From Saccharum officinarum (Eukaryota; Streptophyta; Magnoliopsida; Poales; Poaceae): DNA of 64,000 nucleotides. Below, one piece after another: positions 25,520-37,433 of the stretch. The number at the start of each line of letters is the position of its first letter. Position 1 is the stretch's first letter. The stretch lies in assembly GCA_020631735.1 (NCBI GenBank), contig CM036231.1, forward strand, positions 5,483,831 to 5,547,830, read 5' to 3'. The notes beneath the pieces are model-generated. The model was not told the DNA's origin. It did no database searches and saw only the letters and a list, made by a program, of their open reading frames with translations. The position numbers and the translations under genes are program-made.

Positions 25520-28500
25520 TGTGGCAGAACCGACCGAAATAACTCACTTTCAGATGCACTTGTCTTTCTCTAGACACTAAGTACCCCAAAAGTGAGCTAA
25601 ATCGAACCGTTCCGTTGAGCACACTCCAAGGGAGAACTTAAAACAATCCATGTTTTACATCCAGAATCCAATAATGAGTACGAGCTTACAATATTTAGTC
25701 TATTTCATACAACATGAGTCTTGGAAATTATTTATTACAATACCTGAGTTCAGAGTGCAATAATTAAACAGCGGAATTAAATAAACATCTAGCGGAAACG
25801 ATACAAGGATCCGTCTGTGCCCACTAGAATCCTCCACACAAGAGCTACTCCTCAAGCTGCACTTGTAACACGTTAAATAAACCCTGAGTACACAATATAT
25901 TCGCAAGACTTACCCGACTAGGGGGAATAATTTCTTGACTCTCAAGGGATATGATAGGCAAGATGGCTTGTGGTGTTTCTTTTGTTTCACAAAAAGCATT
26001 ACTAGTAGTTCGTCCTTAAAGTCAAGTTTTATTAGCAGTCATGATTACTTCATTAACTATCCATTCTATGTAAGCACATGTTCTACTTTCAAGCAAGGGT
26101 TGAGCAATCAGAACCATTTTACCATCTTCCATATTCCAGTTCTTACTACGGCACTAGACCATAGCCAAGTCATACCGTCTCAAAAATGGCGATTCATGAA
26201 TCAATGTATCCCAGCTGGATACTCTGAAACACACGTCTCGCTTGTACCCCAGGCACAAATAAGACCAACCCATTCTACTCCTATCGAGGGGTCCAGGTCC
26301 CCGTCCAAACTTGGACTCCAAGCCCCCTCACTTGAGACCCGGTCTCAATATGGTGCTTAGACCTCCACCTTTCCCCGCCTCCAATCAGCCAGTACGAAAA
26401 GAGCCGGAACCTACGACAAGAGAGTAACGAGCCTTCCCGCTCCCATAAGCAAGTATGTGCTCAGGATAATAAATCTATGACCTGACTACCATCTAGAGCA
26501 ACGGATGGTCCTTAATCAATACGGAAAGGGAAATAGTGCAACCAAGCTAAGCCCTGTGACCGTGGGACACAACTCGTTATACCCACCAATAACCCATGTT
26601 ATATCCCTGCCTGATCACCATATCTTTTTATCATTTTATTATGAGAGTAATAATTATCACCTATTGTGAGTAACGGTAGGTTACTCACGCTACCGATAAC
26701 CTAAGCATAGCAACTACACGAACCTGCACTAGTAAGACTCGTAGGATAGATATTTATATGCATGTTGTTTCCATAAAATTCCTACAACGTAAATGTACAA
26801 CAGATAGATATACGGTGATTATCCAAAAATAAGGGTTATGCACTGGGGCTTGCCTTAGGCAGGCACGGTGTCAACTGCGTTAGTCAGCTCCGAAACTTCC
26901 TTCTGTACATGGATCTCCTCCTCGTACTCCTCGACCACCTCCTCGTATTCCTCCTTGCTGGTGATCGCGACCTCCACCAACTCGTTCTATATATGCATGT
27001 GATGATGATGCAACAATTTAGTATTTAGGCAACATCAACTCTTAAAATAAGAACACATAAGCCACACAAACAAGCTAGCACTAATGGCTAAGGTACTAAC
27101 TAACTATCATCTTCATCAAACCAGATGTTAAGCTTACCCTAATCAAGTGCTAAATTTTATAAATCATTATTGTGCCCTTATTCCTATTAGTTTTAGTGTA
27201 TATTTAGCTACCATATTAAACAGTCTATTCTAGGGATACAAAAATTACAGCAAGCACATAATAATGCAATAAAGCTATTGTAAAAAATTCAGGATTAAAG
27301 CATTCACCAATTTACCATAAACATTCTTACAAGAATTACCCTATTAATATTAATCATTTCCAATTGATTTAATGGACCTCAACATCATCACAGACATGTA
27401 TGAACTAATTGCACTATCAGATAGATCATGATTTTAGAAATCTAACAAAATTAATTTTACAATTTTTGGAAACATATATGATTTTATATTAATTCTACAA
27501 ACCTAGCCTAGAAATCAAAATATGAAACTATTTCTAATTCTTTACGAAAAAGAGAAAACTAATCAGCCTAGTGCGGCCCAACACGGACACGGCCCACGCG
27601 TGAAAACGGCCCGTGGCGGGGGTACCCGCGCACGCTGGCACTTTTGCAGAAACACCCTTACGCTAACCGCTAATAACGCAACCACTACAAGCACTATTCC
27701 TACAGTCAACATTTATACACCAAGGCCCTCACACTTTCTCATCTGCACATCGGGAAGGTCCTCGGCGGCAGCGGCGCGACGGCGCGGCAGCCGCCTGCAC
27801 CTCACACTTACGCCGAGCAACCAAGGCTCGAGCCGGCCCATCTGAGGGGCCGACCTCCATCTCTAGCTCGCACGATGTCAACGCGCTATGGTTGGAGGCT
27901 AGGGAAAGGCACTACACGAGCTATAGCGGCGAGCAGTGATTCACAGCGGTGGCGCAGGCGTTCTGAAGGACAAGGGTGGCAATCAGCTCACCAACCGGTG
28001 CACGAGCACCAGGAGCCTACCACGATCTCAACCGAGGTGATAGCGGGAGGGGAGAGTGGTGGTGGAGATCCGACCGTGTGCGACCCGATGGCACGGCGGT
28101 GCTCCACGGCGGACACGACCGCTCCCGCGGCCAAGGAGAGGTGGTAGAGGTTTAGCTGGCGTGCGCGGGGTACAGTGGGGTCGAGGCGAGGCTGCTGGCC
28201 AATTAATGGAGTACCAATGATGCTGGGGAGGGTTTGCCACTCGCACGGCCGCTCAGGGCCTTACCGACTCGGCGGCCGGAAAGCTCCAAAATTCGAGCCT
28301 AGCGAGGCACAGTTCAAAGCGGGGTAGAGACGGGGGCTCAACGACTTAAAAGCAGAGTCAGTGCCGCTGTGAATCGGGCGATGGTGACTCCACCATGCCG
28401 CCTTGATGATGTGGGTCCGACGGCCATGGTGGCAGAAGAAAGAGAGGAAAAGAGAGGGATCTGGCTCTGCTCGTCCTTGTTCTTGGCTCAATGCGGCAAA

Positions 28501-29356
28501 GCAACAGTGTAGCACACGTGCGGCGCAGCACCGTTAAGACGGCGATGGCGCTATGAGGGGAGAGGGAAATAGACGCGACGGCGAGTCGACGGTAGCCGCA
28601 GCGTCACGGCACGAGGTAGGGGACCACGATAGTAGCAACAGCGGTGAAGCAGCGCAGAGCCAGGCGAGTCAGAGGCGGTAGCAGCGCAAGGCAGGGCACC
28701 GGGACCCATGGCTGACAGCAGCAGGCGCAGAGCGGCCGGCCACAGCTGACCACGACCAGGCCTTGGCTAGGCTAGAGGCAGATCTGGCTGGCCAGGCAGC
28801 CAAATCCATGTTCGTGCACGGATTTTAAAGTACGCACAAAAACTAATCTAGCTCGATTCCGGTTCTACTATCTAAACCACGAGAAAGAGGGTACATAGGG
28901 CTATCATTATGAGCATGAACATGACATTCATCTTCTCTATATTTTCCAGAATTAATTCATCAACTTAGCCTCATTATACCTTTTTCAGACTTAGAAAACT
29001 TGCCAAGTCTTGGGCTAATTTTTATTTCAAGTTCCATTTTCAAGCCATTAGAAATATTAGCTAGCCCTATTATTTTTCTAAAACAAAGGTTGCATTATCA
29101 TCTACAAAGTTCATACTTCAAACTTTATTTTTGAGCCACATATACGTTCTATAGTATTTTTGCTCAATAAAAATTGGTTTTGAACCTTACTTGATATGAC
29201 ATGAGCTATTGAATAAATTTTTATTTAATATTTTTATTAGCCATCTTAGTTGACAAAAAATTTATCTAATACTTTAGCACATGCAATAACACATAAATAT
29301 GATGCTCATGACATGATTTAACAGATTATTTAGGGCGTGACACCGAGGGTGTTACA
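25520..29356 (-). mobile_element. LTR element F, related to element E, opposite direction
   Basis: On the minus strand it begins TGTAACACCCTCGGTGTCAC at 29356 and ends ...GGTCGGTTCTGCCACA at 25520, the same start and end style as element E. No clean 5-bp duplication is seen (GCTAG left, ACCGG right). The left flank CACTTAAG and right flank CCGGGTCG together rebuild the uninterrupted sequence at 1167-1182, which supports insertion at that point. A GC-rich section at 27560-28780 contains only short frames. It is probably a solo LTR. Confidence 0.65.
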
Positions 29357-30010
29357 ACCGGGTCGGCCAAGAGAATGATAAGCCGGTTTAAATGGGGTAA
29401 TTGGGGTGGTCCCTCACAACAAGTTCATCAACATATATTATGCCATATGCTTTTCGAACAATCAAAATGCCATTTCAATGTGAACTCGCTATCAAAGTTC
29501 TCCCTTGCATTTCATACAAGCTTACTAAAGTTAAGTGGCCTATGAAATAATTCCACCTCTTCATTGATATTCTCAAACTCCCCATTTTTTACCATTCCTT
29601 CATGAAACAAACACACTAAATGATCCATCATCTACAAAAATTCAAAGACAATACATCATAGCTTCACTTCAAAACATACAAACAAATGAGGCCATGTTCT
29701 AACCTACCTACACTACAAAATTATAAATATAACACTAGTCTAAACATATAAAGAACATGCAACTAATTTTACACGTCAACATCGCGAGCATAATTTATGT
29801 GCCACCGTATCTATCTAAGCCTCTAATCCAAATAATCATACTACAAGTGGTTCACATATTCCCAAATCATTGTCTAAGAGCATCTCCACCATACTGAGAA
29901 TAAGTGACCCTTTTTCCTGTAACATTGATAAAGGGGACCCAAGGAAAAAAGAATCTCCAGCAGATCGCCTTTCCAAAACTTTATGGGGAGTAGGCCGCTG
30001 CCGCCACACA
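29357..30010. repeat. Duplicated non-coding segment, copy 2
   Basis: Matches about 1175-1850 in order and orientation, starting right after the LTR F end. See that entry. From about 29879 a GAGCATCTCC word begins a Tourist-like stretch. Confidence 0.55.
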
Positions 30011-30890
30011 GAGCCACCGTCCCCGCATTGGGCCATTGCTGCCACTTCGGGCTGCCCAAGCGCTTAGGGCATAGCAAGAAAGGAGGGTGATAGGAAAGAG
30101 AGGAGAGAGGAAATTTTCTTGTGCCTATGACACATGAGTCCCACATATATACATAGGGGATGGAATTTTCTCAATCTGTTGCATCACACCTCCACTAAAA
30201 CCTGAGAACTTGTTTCCTCAATCCTCTATAGCAGATTTTAAGGGAAAGGAAAGGGGGTTTGGTGGAGTTGGTCGAATACTAGGTGGGAGAGTCCATACGA
30301 CATACTACAAAATATTATTAAGAAACACGAAATCTTGGGGCAAATACCTTGGTCAAGAGTAGGGATTGATTTCCTCTTCGAATTGGTGTGCAAATTGATG
30401 GATTTAGAGGTGGTGGTTGTGAGCGCTTAGGTGTCGAATGGGGGAATGGAGGAGGGAAGCTGAGAAAGAGAGAGAGGAGGGCAGATGCTAGTGTGTTGTA
30501 TATGTGTCCCAGCCTACCGTGCTAGTGTCGACGCGTTAGGAGCGACATCATGATGGTAGGGCTCCTAACGGACTCTCTACCCTAGCCTGAGCTACCACAG
30601 TGGTACAACGTATTTTGACGTATCAGTTATGATGACACATATAAAATAAAAGGGTTATTAAATATGACATAGTACTAAAATATGTATTTCTAATATTAAA
30701 GTATATGAAAACTTATTAGTTGTCCTTTAATCCATCATTCCTTACTTCCACCCCTCTTCTTCTATCACTCACTTCAACCCTTCTTGCTTTCATGGTCATC
30801 ACTCACTGACACATCTCTTCTTTCATCACTCATCTCAACTCTTCTCACTTTCATAGTCATCCCTCAATCCCACCACTCTTTTTTGTCCAT
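30011..30890. other. Unassigned intergenic sequence
   Basis: No supported gene. A pyrimidine-rich stretch at 30725-30890 repeats 'ttcatcactcatctcaac'-like phrases imperfectly. Confidence 0.5.
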
Positions 30891-30910
30891 TGATTCATCA
30901 TCTCTCACTT

Positions 30911-31079
30911 GAAGGGCAGGCCTGGTGCAGTTGGTGAGTGCTAGCTCGCCGAGTCACCAAGTCCTGGGTTCGAAGCCGTCTCTCTGCAGAATTTCTGCGG
31001 GGGTAAGACTTTGCTTCGTTTATTCCCTTCCCCAGACCATACTCGTGTGGGAGCCTCTGCCACTGGGTCTGCCCCTTTT
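30911..31079 (+). mobile_element. tRNA-derived SINE, copy 1
   Basis: The 5' part carries a pol III box A-like 'tggtgcagttggtgagtg' and box B 'gggttcgaagcc'. The element starts GGGCAGGCCTGGTGCAG and ends in a T-run. Exact 20-bp target duplications flank it (30891-30910 and 31080-31099). The same family occurs at 57793-57963 in the CID7-type gene. Confidence 0.9.
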
Positions 31080-31339
31080 TGATTCATCATCTCTCACTTA
31101 GTTTGAAGTTATAAAACCTTCACTAGTGTCACGCCACACTCATGTGCGTCGAGATTTAGCACGCACACTTGTGGCCACCCTTCACTTTTGTAACCACACA
31201 ATAGATGTAGACAATAGTCAACTATTTAAACTGAGTTAATCTCCGGTCCATTTTCCATATGTGTTAATCCTTTATTATCGCTATCATTTATTTTGAACAT
31301 TAGGATTTAATTAAAGTAAGGTTGGGTCAAACCCAATTA

Positions 31340-31598
31340 GAGCGGGTACAATAATGGGCTTATAGCCAAACTAATGCTGATGTGGAGAAGAGAAGAGAGA
31401 AGAGCGGTGAGAGCTTGGCTCCCATGCAAGCACTAAGCTAGACATGAAAGTAGGTATTAGTTGACCCAAGTAGCCAGTGTTGTGAGGAGAAATAGGAGAG
31501 AGACTTTTTGAAGACAAATATGAGACACTTATTGTATAACTTGACTCTTATAGCTTATCTTATAGCCAAGCAACTTGGCTTTATTATTGACCTTGCTC
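31340..31598. mobile_element. Tourist-like MITE downstream of the ERF gene
   Basis: Inverted ends GAGCGGGTACAATAATGGGC and GAGCAAGGTCAATAATAAAG, with TTA target duplications (31337-31339 and 31599-31601). A 3-bp TTA site is typical of PIF/Harbinger elements. It lies about 190 bp beyond the ERF stop codon. Confidence 0.8.
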
Positions 31599-31789
31599 TT
31601 AGTGATTTATAAAATGAATATAAAAAATAAAAAAAATCTGTTATTATGAGTCGTTGACGAGGTGTCAGCATGGGAGGACAATGACAGATGGTCTTTCGGG
31701 TAGTGCCAGACGAAAACGATCCAGAAATTCAACGTCGTGATCATTGATGACGTTACAAGGCGTTTTGTCTGTTTTGCTGGTCCACGTGA

Positions 31790-32452
31790 TCACATATGCA
31801 TTCGAACTTCGGCGTCGTCGGAATCAAAACACCAAAGCCCAGGACATGATCCGCTTTCGTTCTCCTCCGTATCCTCGTCCGCGTCTGCCTTCTGTGACGC
31901 TGGCAGGTACGCATGGCTCTCCACCACCATGGTTGGCGAGTAGAGCGGCGGCGGATTGGCGAACCAGTCGAAGCTGTCGTCGGTGGACACCTCAAGCAGG
32001 GACGGGGCCGGCGATGGAACCGGCGCCGCAGTTTCCACTGGCGCACCGCCATGCGCCTGCGTCGACTGCGTGGGCTCAAACGGACCGGTTGCTGCATCCC
32101 ACGGCGCCGCGGCGGCTGATCGGTTGGCGTGGGACACTGCGGCCGCGTACACCTCCTGCGGGTCGCTGGTGCGGCCGACGACGTCCGGCGGCGAGTCCGG
32201 GAAGTTGAGCCCGTCTGCGCGGCCGGGGCCGCGGAGGCAGAGATACGCCGCGTCGAACGCTCGCGCTGCCTTCTCCGGCGTGCCGTAGGAGCCGAGCCAT
32301 ATCCGTTCGCGGCTATTGGGCAGGCGGATCTCCGACACCCACCTGCCCCACTTGCGCCGCCGCACGCCCTTGTACTTCCTCTCCCCCGACGGCAATAATG
32401 GCGCATGGCGCACCGACGTCGTCGACGTCGACGACTCTGCGTTGCGCCGCAT
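31790..32452 (-). CDS. AP2/ERF transcription factor (DREB / ERF group II type)
   Basis: A single-exon gene of 220 aa. One AP2 DNA-binding domain spans about residues 27-86. It begins [18 protein letters not shown], with [18 protein letters not shown] and ending LNFPDSPP. The WVSEIR block carries Val at AP2 position 14, a DREB feature; the position-19 residue is Leu rather than Glu, as happens in group II/A-5 members. The domain near the N-terminus and the short acidic C-terminal tail ([21 protein letters not shown]) fit a small nuclear regulator. An in-frame TAG lies five codons upstream of the ATG, which fixes the start. The coding region is strongly GC-rich, as is usual for grass single-exon ERFs. 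I cannot name the exact orthologue or target genes. A 242-bp MITE sits 255 bp upstream and could affect regulation. Group assignment is from family knowledge. Confidence 0.93.
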   Translation of the reverse strand: MRRNAESSTSTTSVRHAPLLPSGERKYKGVRRRKWGRWVSEIRLPNSRERIWLGSYGTPEKAARAFDAAYLCLRGPGRADGLNFPDSPPDVVGRTSDPQEVYAAAVSHANRSAAAAPWDAATGPFEPTQSTQAHGGAPVETAAPVPSPAPSLLEVSTDDSFDWFANPPPLYSPTMVVESHAYLPASQKADADEDTEENESGSCPGLWCFDSDDAEVRMHM

Positions 32453-32706
32453 GTCACGATCGAGCTAAACACCAGCTATAGTGCACCGGACAATGGCAGC
32501 TGTTGCTGAGTGCATGGGAAACTGGCACTGCGGAAGTTCGAGGGCGCTTGCTTAAAAGGGTTTGGCTCGAGTCGTTTGACACGTCGGAGGAAGCTGGGAC
32601 GCGGTGCAAACCGAGTGGGATGTGGTCGTTAGCGCTGTCCGCCCATGGTGTGTACACCGTACAGTCCGTACCTGGAATAATAACGTAGACTCACTTTTGA
32701 CAGTAT

Positions 32707-32948
32707 GGCCATGTTTACTTCCCATGCAAATCCAAAATATTTTCTCTTCCACCTATCACATCGAATCTTTAAACGCATGCATGGAGCATTAAATGTAGGT
32801 AAAAAAATAATTAATTACATAGTTTGTCTGTAAAGTTTAAGACGAATCTTTTGAGTCTAATTAATCTATGGTTAGACAAATTTTACCAAATAACAACAAA
32901 AAGTGCTACAGTAACTTTTCACCCTATTTTTCTCAACTAAACACAGCC
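32707..32948. mobile_element. MITE in the ERF upstream region
   Basis: Inverted ends GGCCATGTTTA and GGCTGTGTTTA, 242 bp, flanked by TAT on both sides. Internal words (GCATTAAATGTAGGTAAAAA, GACGAATCTTTTGAG) are shared with the elements at 37434-37804, 50309-50716, 57264-57505 and 61882-62124. Confidence 0.75.
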
Positions 32949-33159
32949 TATGTGTTCGTGTGTTTACCTGTGTGTTCAAGAGATCTTTTTTCTTTGGGCG
33001 GTATGTTAGAAAATTTCGTCCCAAAATTTTGCATTTGGAACTTCTAGAACCTAGCTCTGCCAGTTCGAAAATGTGATTTATCATAATTCATTATTAAATG
33101 ATAACCAGTCTATCAAGTATCAACCTATGTTCCCGCACAAACTAGAATATGGGGGACAT

Positions 33160-34025
33160 GCAATATATGCATGTATACGGACTTCATGTGCCTTCAATAT
33201 GTATGTAGTTAAAACCCTAGCTTCAATGTGTTAACTCTTATTGCAGCCCTTGTCTTGCGATGTCACGAATCATTTTTTTGTTGTCAACTTAGATTTTTGA
33301 TCATATTAGTTGCATTAGATGCATCCAGTGATTCATATGAATGACTGGTGACACTTGTCTTTGTCTGATACTTGATATCACACAACTTTTATTTGCCACG
33401 GGCAGAATCCTACGGTGCAATCGCCACTCTTGCCTCTCCTCTTCATCGCTGCCACTTGAACACACGCCCAACATAGTGTTGGTGCAACGACGGCAATGGC
33501 AGGCCCTAACCCATCGCTTCTTCTTCCCCTCTCATGTGTGACCTCCTTCATATGTGCTTCTTGGCAGCCTCGTGTATAGGCATCACCAGTGGATGGGTCG
33601 AATCCAAAGCGTCCAAGGCTGGATCTAGAGCCCCGATTGTCATATCTATCTCCTCCAACATCTAGTAGGGTGGATCTGCACCTATGGCCTACCTAGCCTC
33701 CACTGTGGTGGACGTGGGCTCCAATCCATCCATTCGTGGTCGGTGGCGTGCTGGATCTAAGTAACGAGCCCTAGGGTGGCGTGCTATAGTGTCATGACTA
33801 TGACATTGATTTGGCACGGCAATGGCGACTGGGCTCTTCTGCTAACTAGGCCCGGGTGTAGTTGCCCATTGGGTGGCATGGCTACAATAGTAGGGTGCTT
33901 TTGCGGCGCGGTCTCTTTCTACGGGTGGTGTGTTGTGGAATTAGTGTCAGCTTTATTGGTACTCTTTAGCATCATTCCTCTTCTTAGAGATGATGTCATG
34001 GCACTCCACAACCTGCATACCCACT
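33160..34025. repeat. Duplicated segment, copy 2
   Basis: Matches 9985-10919, with several small indels. No coding frame survives in either copy. Confidence 0.6.
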
Positions 34026-34503
34026 AAAGTCTGATCGATGGGTTCATGGACGATGAGCAACCACAACCCCTTGGGAAACGGTGGGTGTGGCTTGTCGATA
34101 GTCGTGGCCAATGAGTTGCAAAATAGCCTATTGGAGGCACCACTTCTCTTGAGCTCAAGGGAATTAGCTGGCAGAACTTAGTGTCGTTTCATCTCTCATG
34201 TCCTAGCCCGCTAGACGGTGTTAGACGGTCCAGGGGATCGGAGGTTCTAGCTTGGGTTTTGGCCGCTGGATGTAGGTGATAATAGCCCAAATGAGGGTGA
34301 TGGGTACTCGTCGGTGCTCTTACCCATCAAGTGTGTAATTCGAATAAAAACCGATGAGATTTTACTAGAGCAACTCAAATATTATGTTATATGTCTCATG
34401 ATGAAGGATACTTGAGATTTTTTGTTTATATAAGTTTTTTATACTACTTCCATATTGGGATTGGTTACTAGTCTCAATTTGATACAAATTTTTTTGGGGG
34501 AGA
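34026..34503. other. Unassigned intergenic sequence
   Basis: No gene or repeat end that I can recognise; it leads up to the plastid-derived fragment. Confidence 0.5.
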
Positions 34504-34750
34504 CTTGTCGGAATGTGTTCCTATTTATTGATAGGCTTTTGGTTTACGCGGCCAATTGCAGCAAGTGCTTGTCAAAAAGCTTTTGTAACTAATTGTGTAG
34601 GGGATTTTGGTCTGTTATTAGGAATCTTAGGGTTTTTCTTTTGGATAACCGGTAGTTTGGAGTTTTGGGATTTGTTCAAAATAGTTAATAACTGGATTTC
34701 TAATAATGGGATTAATTCCTTACTTACTACTTTGTGTGCTTTTTTATTAT
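34504..34750 (+). pseudogene. ndhF: Nuclear plastid DNA fragment: ndhF
   Basis: The frame reads [20 protein letters not shown], then [26 protein letters not shown] and [14 protein letters not shown]. This is an internal membrane segment of the plastid NADH dehydrogenase subunit NdhF. About 247 bp are present with neither gene end, and it passes straight into unrelated nuclear sequence, so it is a nuclear insertion of plastid DNA (NUPT). Several residues differ from the plastid protein as I remember it, in a way that fits C-to-T change (Arg to Cys, Arg to Trp, Ala to Val, Pro to Ser). Confidence 0.9.
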
Positions 34751-35094
34751 CGGGGGATCAGAAAGGATCTCACACCAAAAGGCAAAAGTGACCACGTACG
34801 TACTGTGATAGTGAAATGCGATGTAGCTCCTTTAACATGTGTATATGCCGAGATGGGACAATGTAGACTGGACTTTTGTTACTAGATGTAGCAGTTTGAT
34901 ACGATTGACCGCACGTTTACACTTACACGTCCTTTTACCTGTGTTTTTATAGGAATCTAATAAGTAGTTTGATACTCCGTCTGATTGAATCTCTTCACAG
35001 CTCGTTTACACGCGCTTTTACCTGTTTATATAGGAATCTAATACAGATAGTAATATACGGAAAATAGAAAAGAGATTCGAGACAAGAATGGTTT
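34751..35094. other. Intergenic; short direct repeat
   Basis: The phrase 'cttttacctgt...ttatataggaatctaata' occurs twice (near 34931-34962 and 35014-35044), each preceded by 'cgtttacac'. Nothing else is seen. Confidence 0.5.
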
Positions 35095-35205
35095 GCTGCT
35101 GCTACTACTAATACTACTATTATTACTAATACTATTATTATTACTATTACTACTATTACTATTACTATTATTGCTACTGCTATTATTATTACTATTACTA
35201 TTTGT
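35095..35205. repeat. TTA/CTA trinucleotide microsatellite
   Basis: About 110 bp of interrupted (ACT/ATT) triplets. The minus-strand reading frames over it are low-complexity Ser/Asn or Ile/Val runs, not proteins. Confidence 0.9.
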
Positions 35206-35208
35206 GTC

Positions 35209-36260
35209 ATCGCGGTCGTGGTGCGACACAATCGGAGGCTGACTAACGAGTGACGACGACTATGTGAAAGTTTGACATTACAGACACGCATTAAGTGTGA
35301 TCACAGACATGCTCCTGCGCGTCTGTCGTAAGACGTCTGTGATAATGATAAATTACAGACGCACCTCTGCGTGTCTGTGATATATACCTATTACAGATGC
35401 GTGTGGCATAACAACCGTCTGTGATCCACGAAACTCGTCTGTAATAAGCTGCTAACACCGACGCGCTTGGGCGCCTGTGAAAAGTACAACACACGTCTGT
35501 ATTAATGTTCTTGTAGCGACGCTTTGCGGGAACACGCGTCGGTGGTAATAATTTACCTACTGACGCTAATCTCTCAAGCGTCTGTAGTAACGAGGAATTA
35601 CACGCTAATCTCTCAGCATTAGTGGATCAACATCTCATTACACAAATACATCACAGATTAAGTTTAATTACTCAAAGTTGCTCCATAAACACAAATTTAG
35701 TCCACACTGATTTGACACATAAAATCCACAAACTGGTCCACACTGATTCGACACACATACAATCCACAAACTTATGGTCTAGACTGATTTAACACAACAC
35801 ATATCAATTCATGTTCAAGTTTCAAACGTATTTAGCTCCAGAAATAACTCACTGCATACAATTCCAATGCATGCATGGCGGGTCTCAGGCAGCGCAAGTG
35901 GGACAACTTGCATGCTTCCGGTGGCTCCACGATTATTCATCATCATATTGTTCATTAGCAGCCAGAGGAGAATGGAACTGGCCATTTGGCTCCACAATCC
36001 ACTCCAGAATGAAATCGGCGATTTGTGTTCTAATCTCTTCCGCGCAGACTTCCGTGGTTGACAAGTCAAGGTCCTGTGTAACACAGCATTAGCCAAAGAT
36101 ACATGACAGAATAAGTTTATAAAGATATATACAGACGCGTGTTAAGAACAGTACCATTGCCAATCCATCTGTCAGGTTATTACAGATGGGTGTTCTTAAA
36201 GCTCGTCTGAGGTATGTCTACTATAGACACGTTTTAAGGGTGTGTCTATGATTGGGTGTT
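35209..36260 (-). mobile_element. CACTA-like element remnant with subterminal repeats
   Basis: Many copies of ACAGACGCG(T)/CGTCTGTGA-type words in both directions at 35270-35500 and again at 36130-36240, as in the subterminal repeats of En/Spm elements. TTCTTGTAGCG at 35509-35519 resembles a CACTA terminus (CACTACAAGAA reversed) with one change. A transposon-type exon lies between the two repeat groups. Exact ends are not defined. Confidence 0.55.
35933..36073 (-). pseudogene. C-terminal exon of a CACTA-borne protein
   Basis: After a good acceptor (TTACACAG at 36074) the frame reads DLDLSTTEVCAEEIRTQIAD, continues FILEWIVEPNGQFHSP, and stops at 35933. This style (an '...EIR..IADFIL....PNGEFH' ending) is seen at the C-termini of the protease-like proteins carried by grass CACTA elements; that match is from memory. 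The upstream exons are not present. Confidence 0.45.
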
Positions 36261-37433
36261 GGATTTGCCAAACTTTTACATAGATGATTATGGCGAGGTG
36301 TGATCCAGACTCTAGGGTACGTGTATACTCTCATGGTTAGCTTGTTCTTGGTCTCCCCGGCCGAATTCGTGTCGTGGCTCGTGAGCGTACGGATGATCCG
36401 GTTCAAATCAGATCAACGTACGTATATTGGCTGACTACGATGTAGTAGTACGATCGTTTGAAAGGCACTTGGGCTTGGGACAGCTGGCCGGTGGCGACGC
36501 CATTTCCCGCTTCTTTTGGGACGGAGGGGAGACAGGGAATAGGAGGCCTCTGTGCGTGCACCGCCAAAGGATGGAGTGGGACCGATCCGTACTTGATTCG
36601 CAGCACCAAATTAGAACTGTGAATGGCGCGCTTTGCACACTGTGAGGCTATCCGCACTTATGGTACTCTAAATTTATCCTCTATATATCCTAGTCATCAA
36701 GATTCTCTTCTCTATACTAAATTCTCTCGTACTCATCCATCCTCTATATCATCCTCTATCTACTGAGGGGCTCCCTTGTCACTTTATCTAAATATATCCA
36801 CGTGAGATCTTGTTTTGAAGAATTTATTGAAACGAATTTAATGGTGCAATCGAAATTTAATTTGGTTGTATGATTTGTGAGTTATAACATTTTTTTGTAG
36901 TTGAAAAAGTGGGACCCGCGTCTGATTCTTCCTGTCTCCTGCTCGTGTGTGGGCGCACTCCTGCTCACGCGTGGGCGCATGGTGGGGCCGCAGGCGTGCA
37001 CGTCGTATAGAGGACTTCCTGTAAAAGAATTATGCCGACCTATATTTGGCGGATGAAACTCGATAGCGTACGCGGTTACAGGATCCGCTGCAGCAAATTT
37101 TTACGTTACATCATCTTGCAGGGAGTTTTAGCGTCTCCCGGTGCAGGCAGAGTGCCTCACGCGGTTTGGTTGAAACTCAGCAGTAAAAGTGTTCTGCTTG
37201 CAATATCTGTCCGGCCCATGTATATATTGTTGCGTAAACTTTTTATCAATTGGATATTATTGTTGCATTGGATACAAGAATTACATGTAATCTATCTGAG
37301 AACAATGCAGAAGTATTGTGTAGACTTGCTCAAATACTATACCGCATCCGCATAGATATGCAGGCCGGACAAAAATTATGAAACAATAAGATCATACTGG
37401 TAATAATCTGGTACTTACAGCAAGTATATCATG
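36261..37433. other. Unassigned intergenic sequence
   Basis: Several short open frames on both strands but no domain or homology I can recognise. An AT-rich stretch around 36650-36800 ('ctctatatatcctagtc') may be a MITE, but its ends are not clear. Confidence 0.4.

Noticed and set aside
30911..31000. tRNA gene at the SINE head
   Set aside because: Lacks a cloverleaf and has 20-bp target duplications, so it is a SINE.
31753..32472. Arg-rich 239-codon minus-strand frame and several plus-strand frames
   Set aside because: All overlap the AP2/ERF gene in other frames and follow its high GC content.
34504..34791. A functional membrane-protein gene
   Set aside because: It is an internal ndhF piece without start or end and continues into unrelated sequence.
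35815..36096. 93-codon frames on both strands
   Set aside because: Only the spliced minus-strand frame ending at 35933 looks protein-like; the others are shadows of it.
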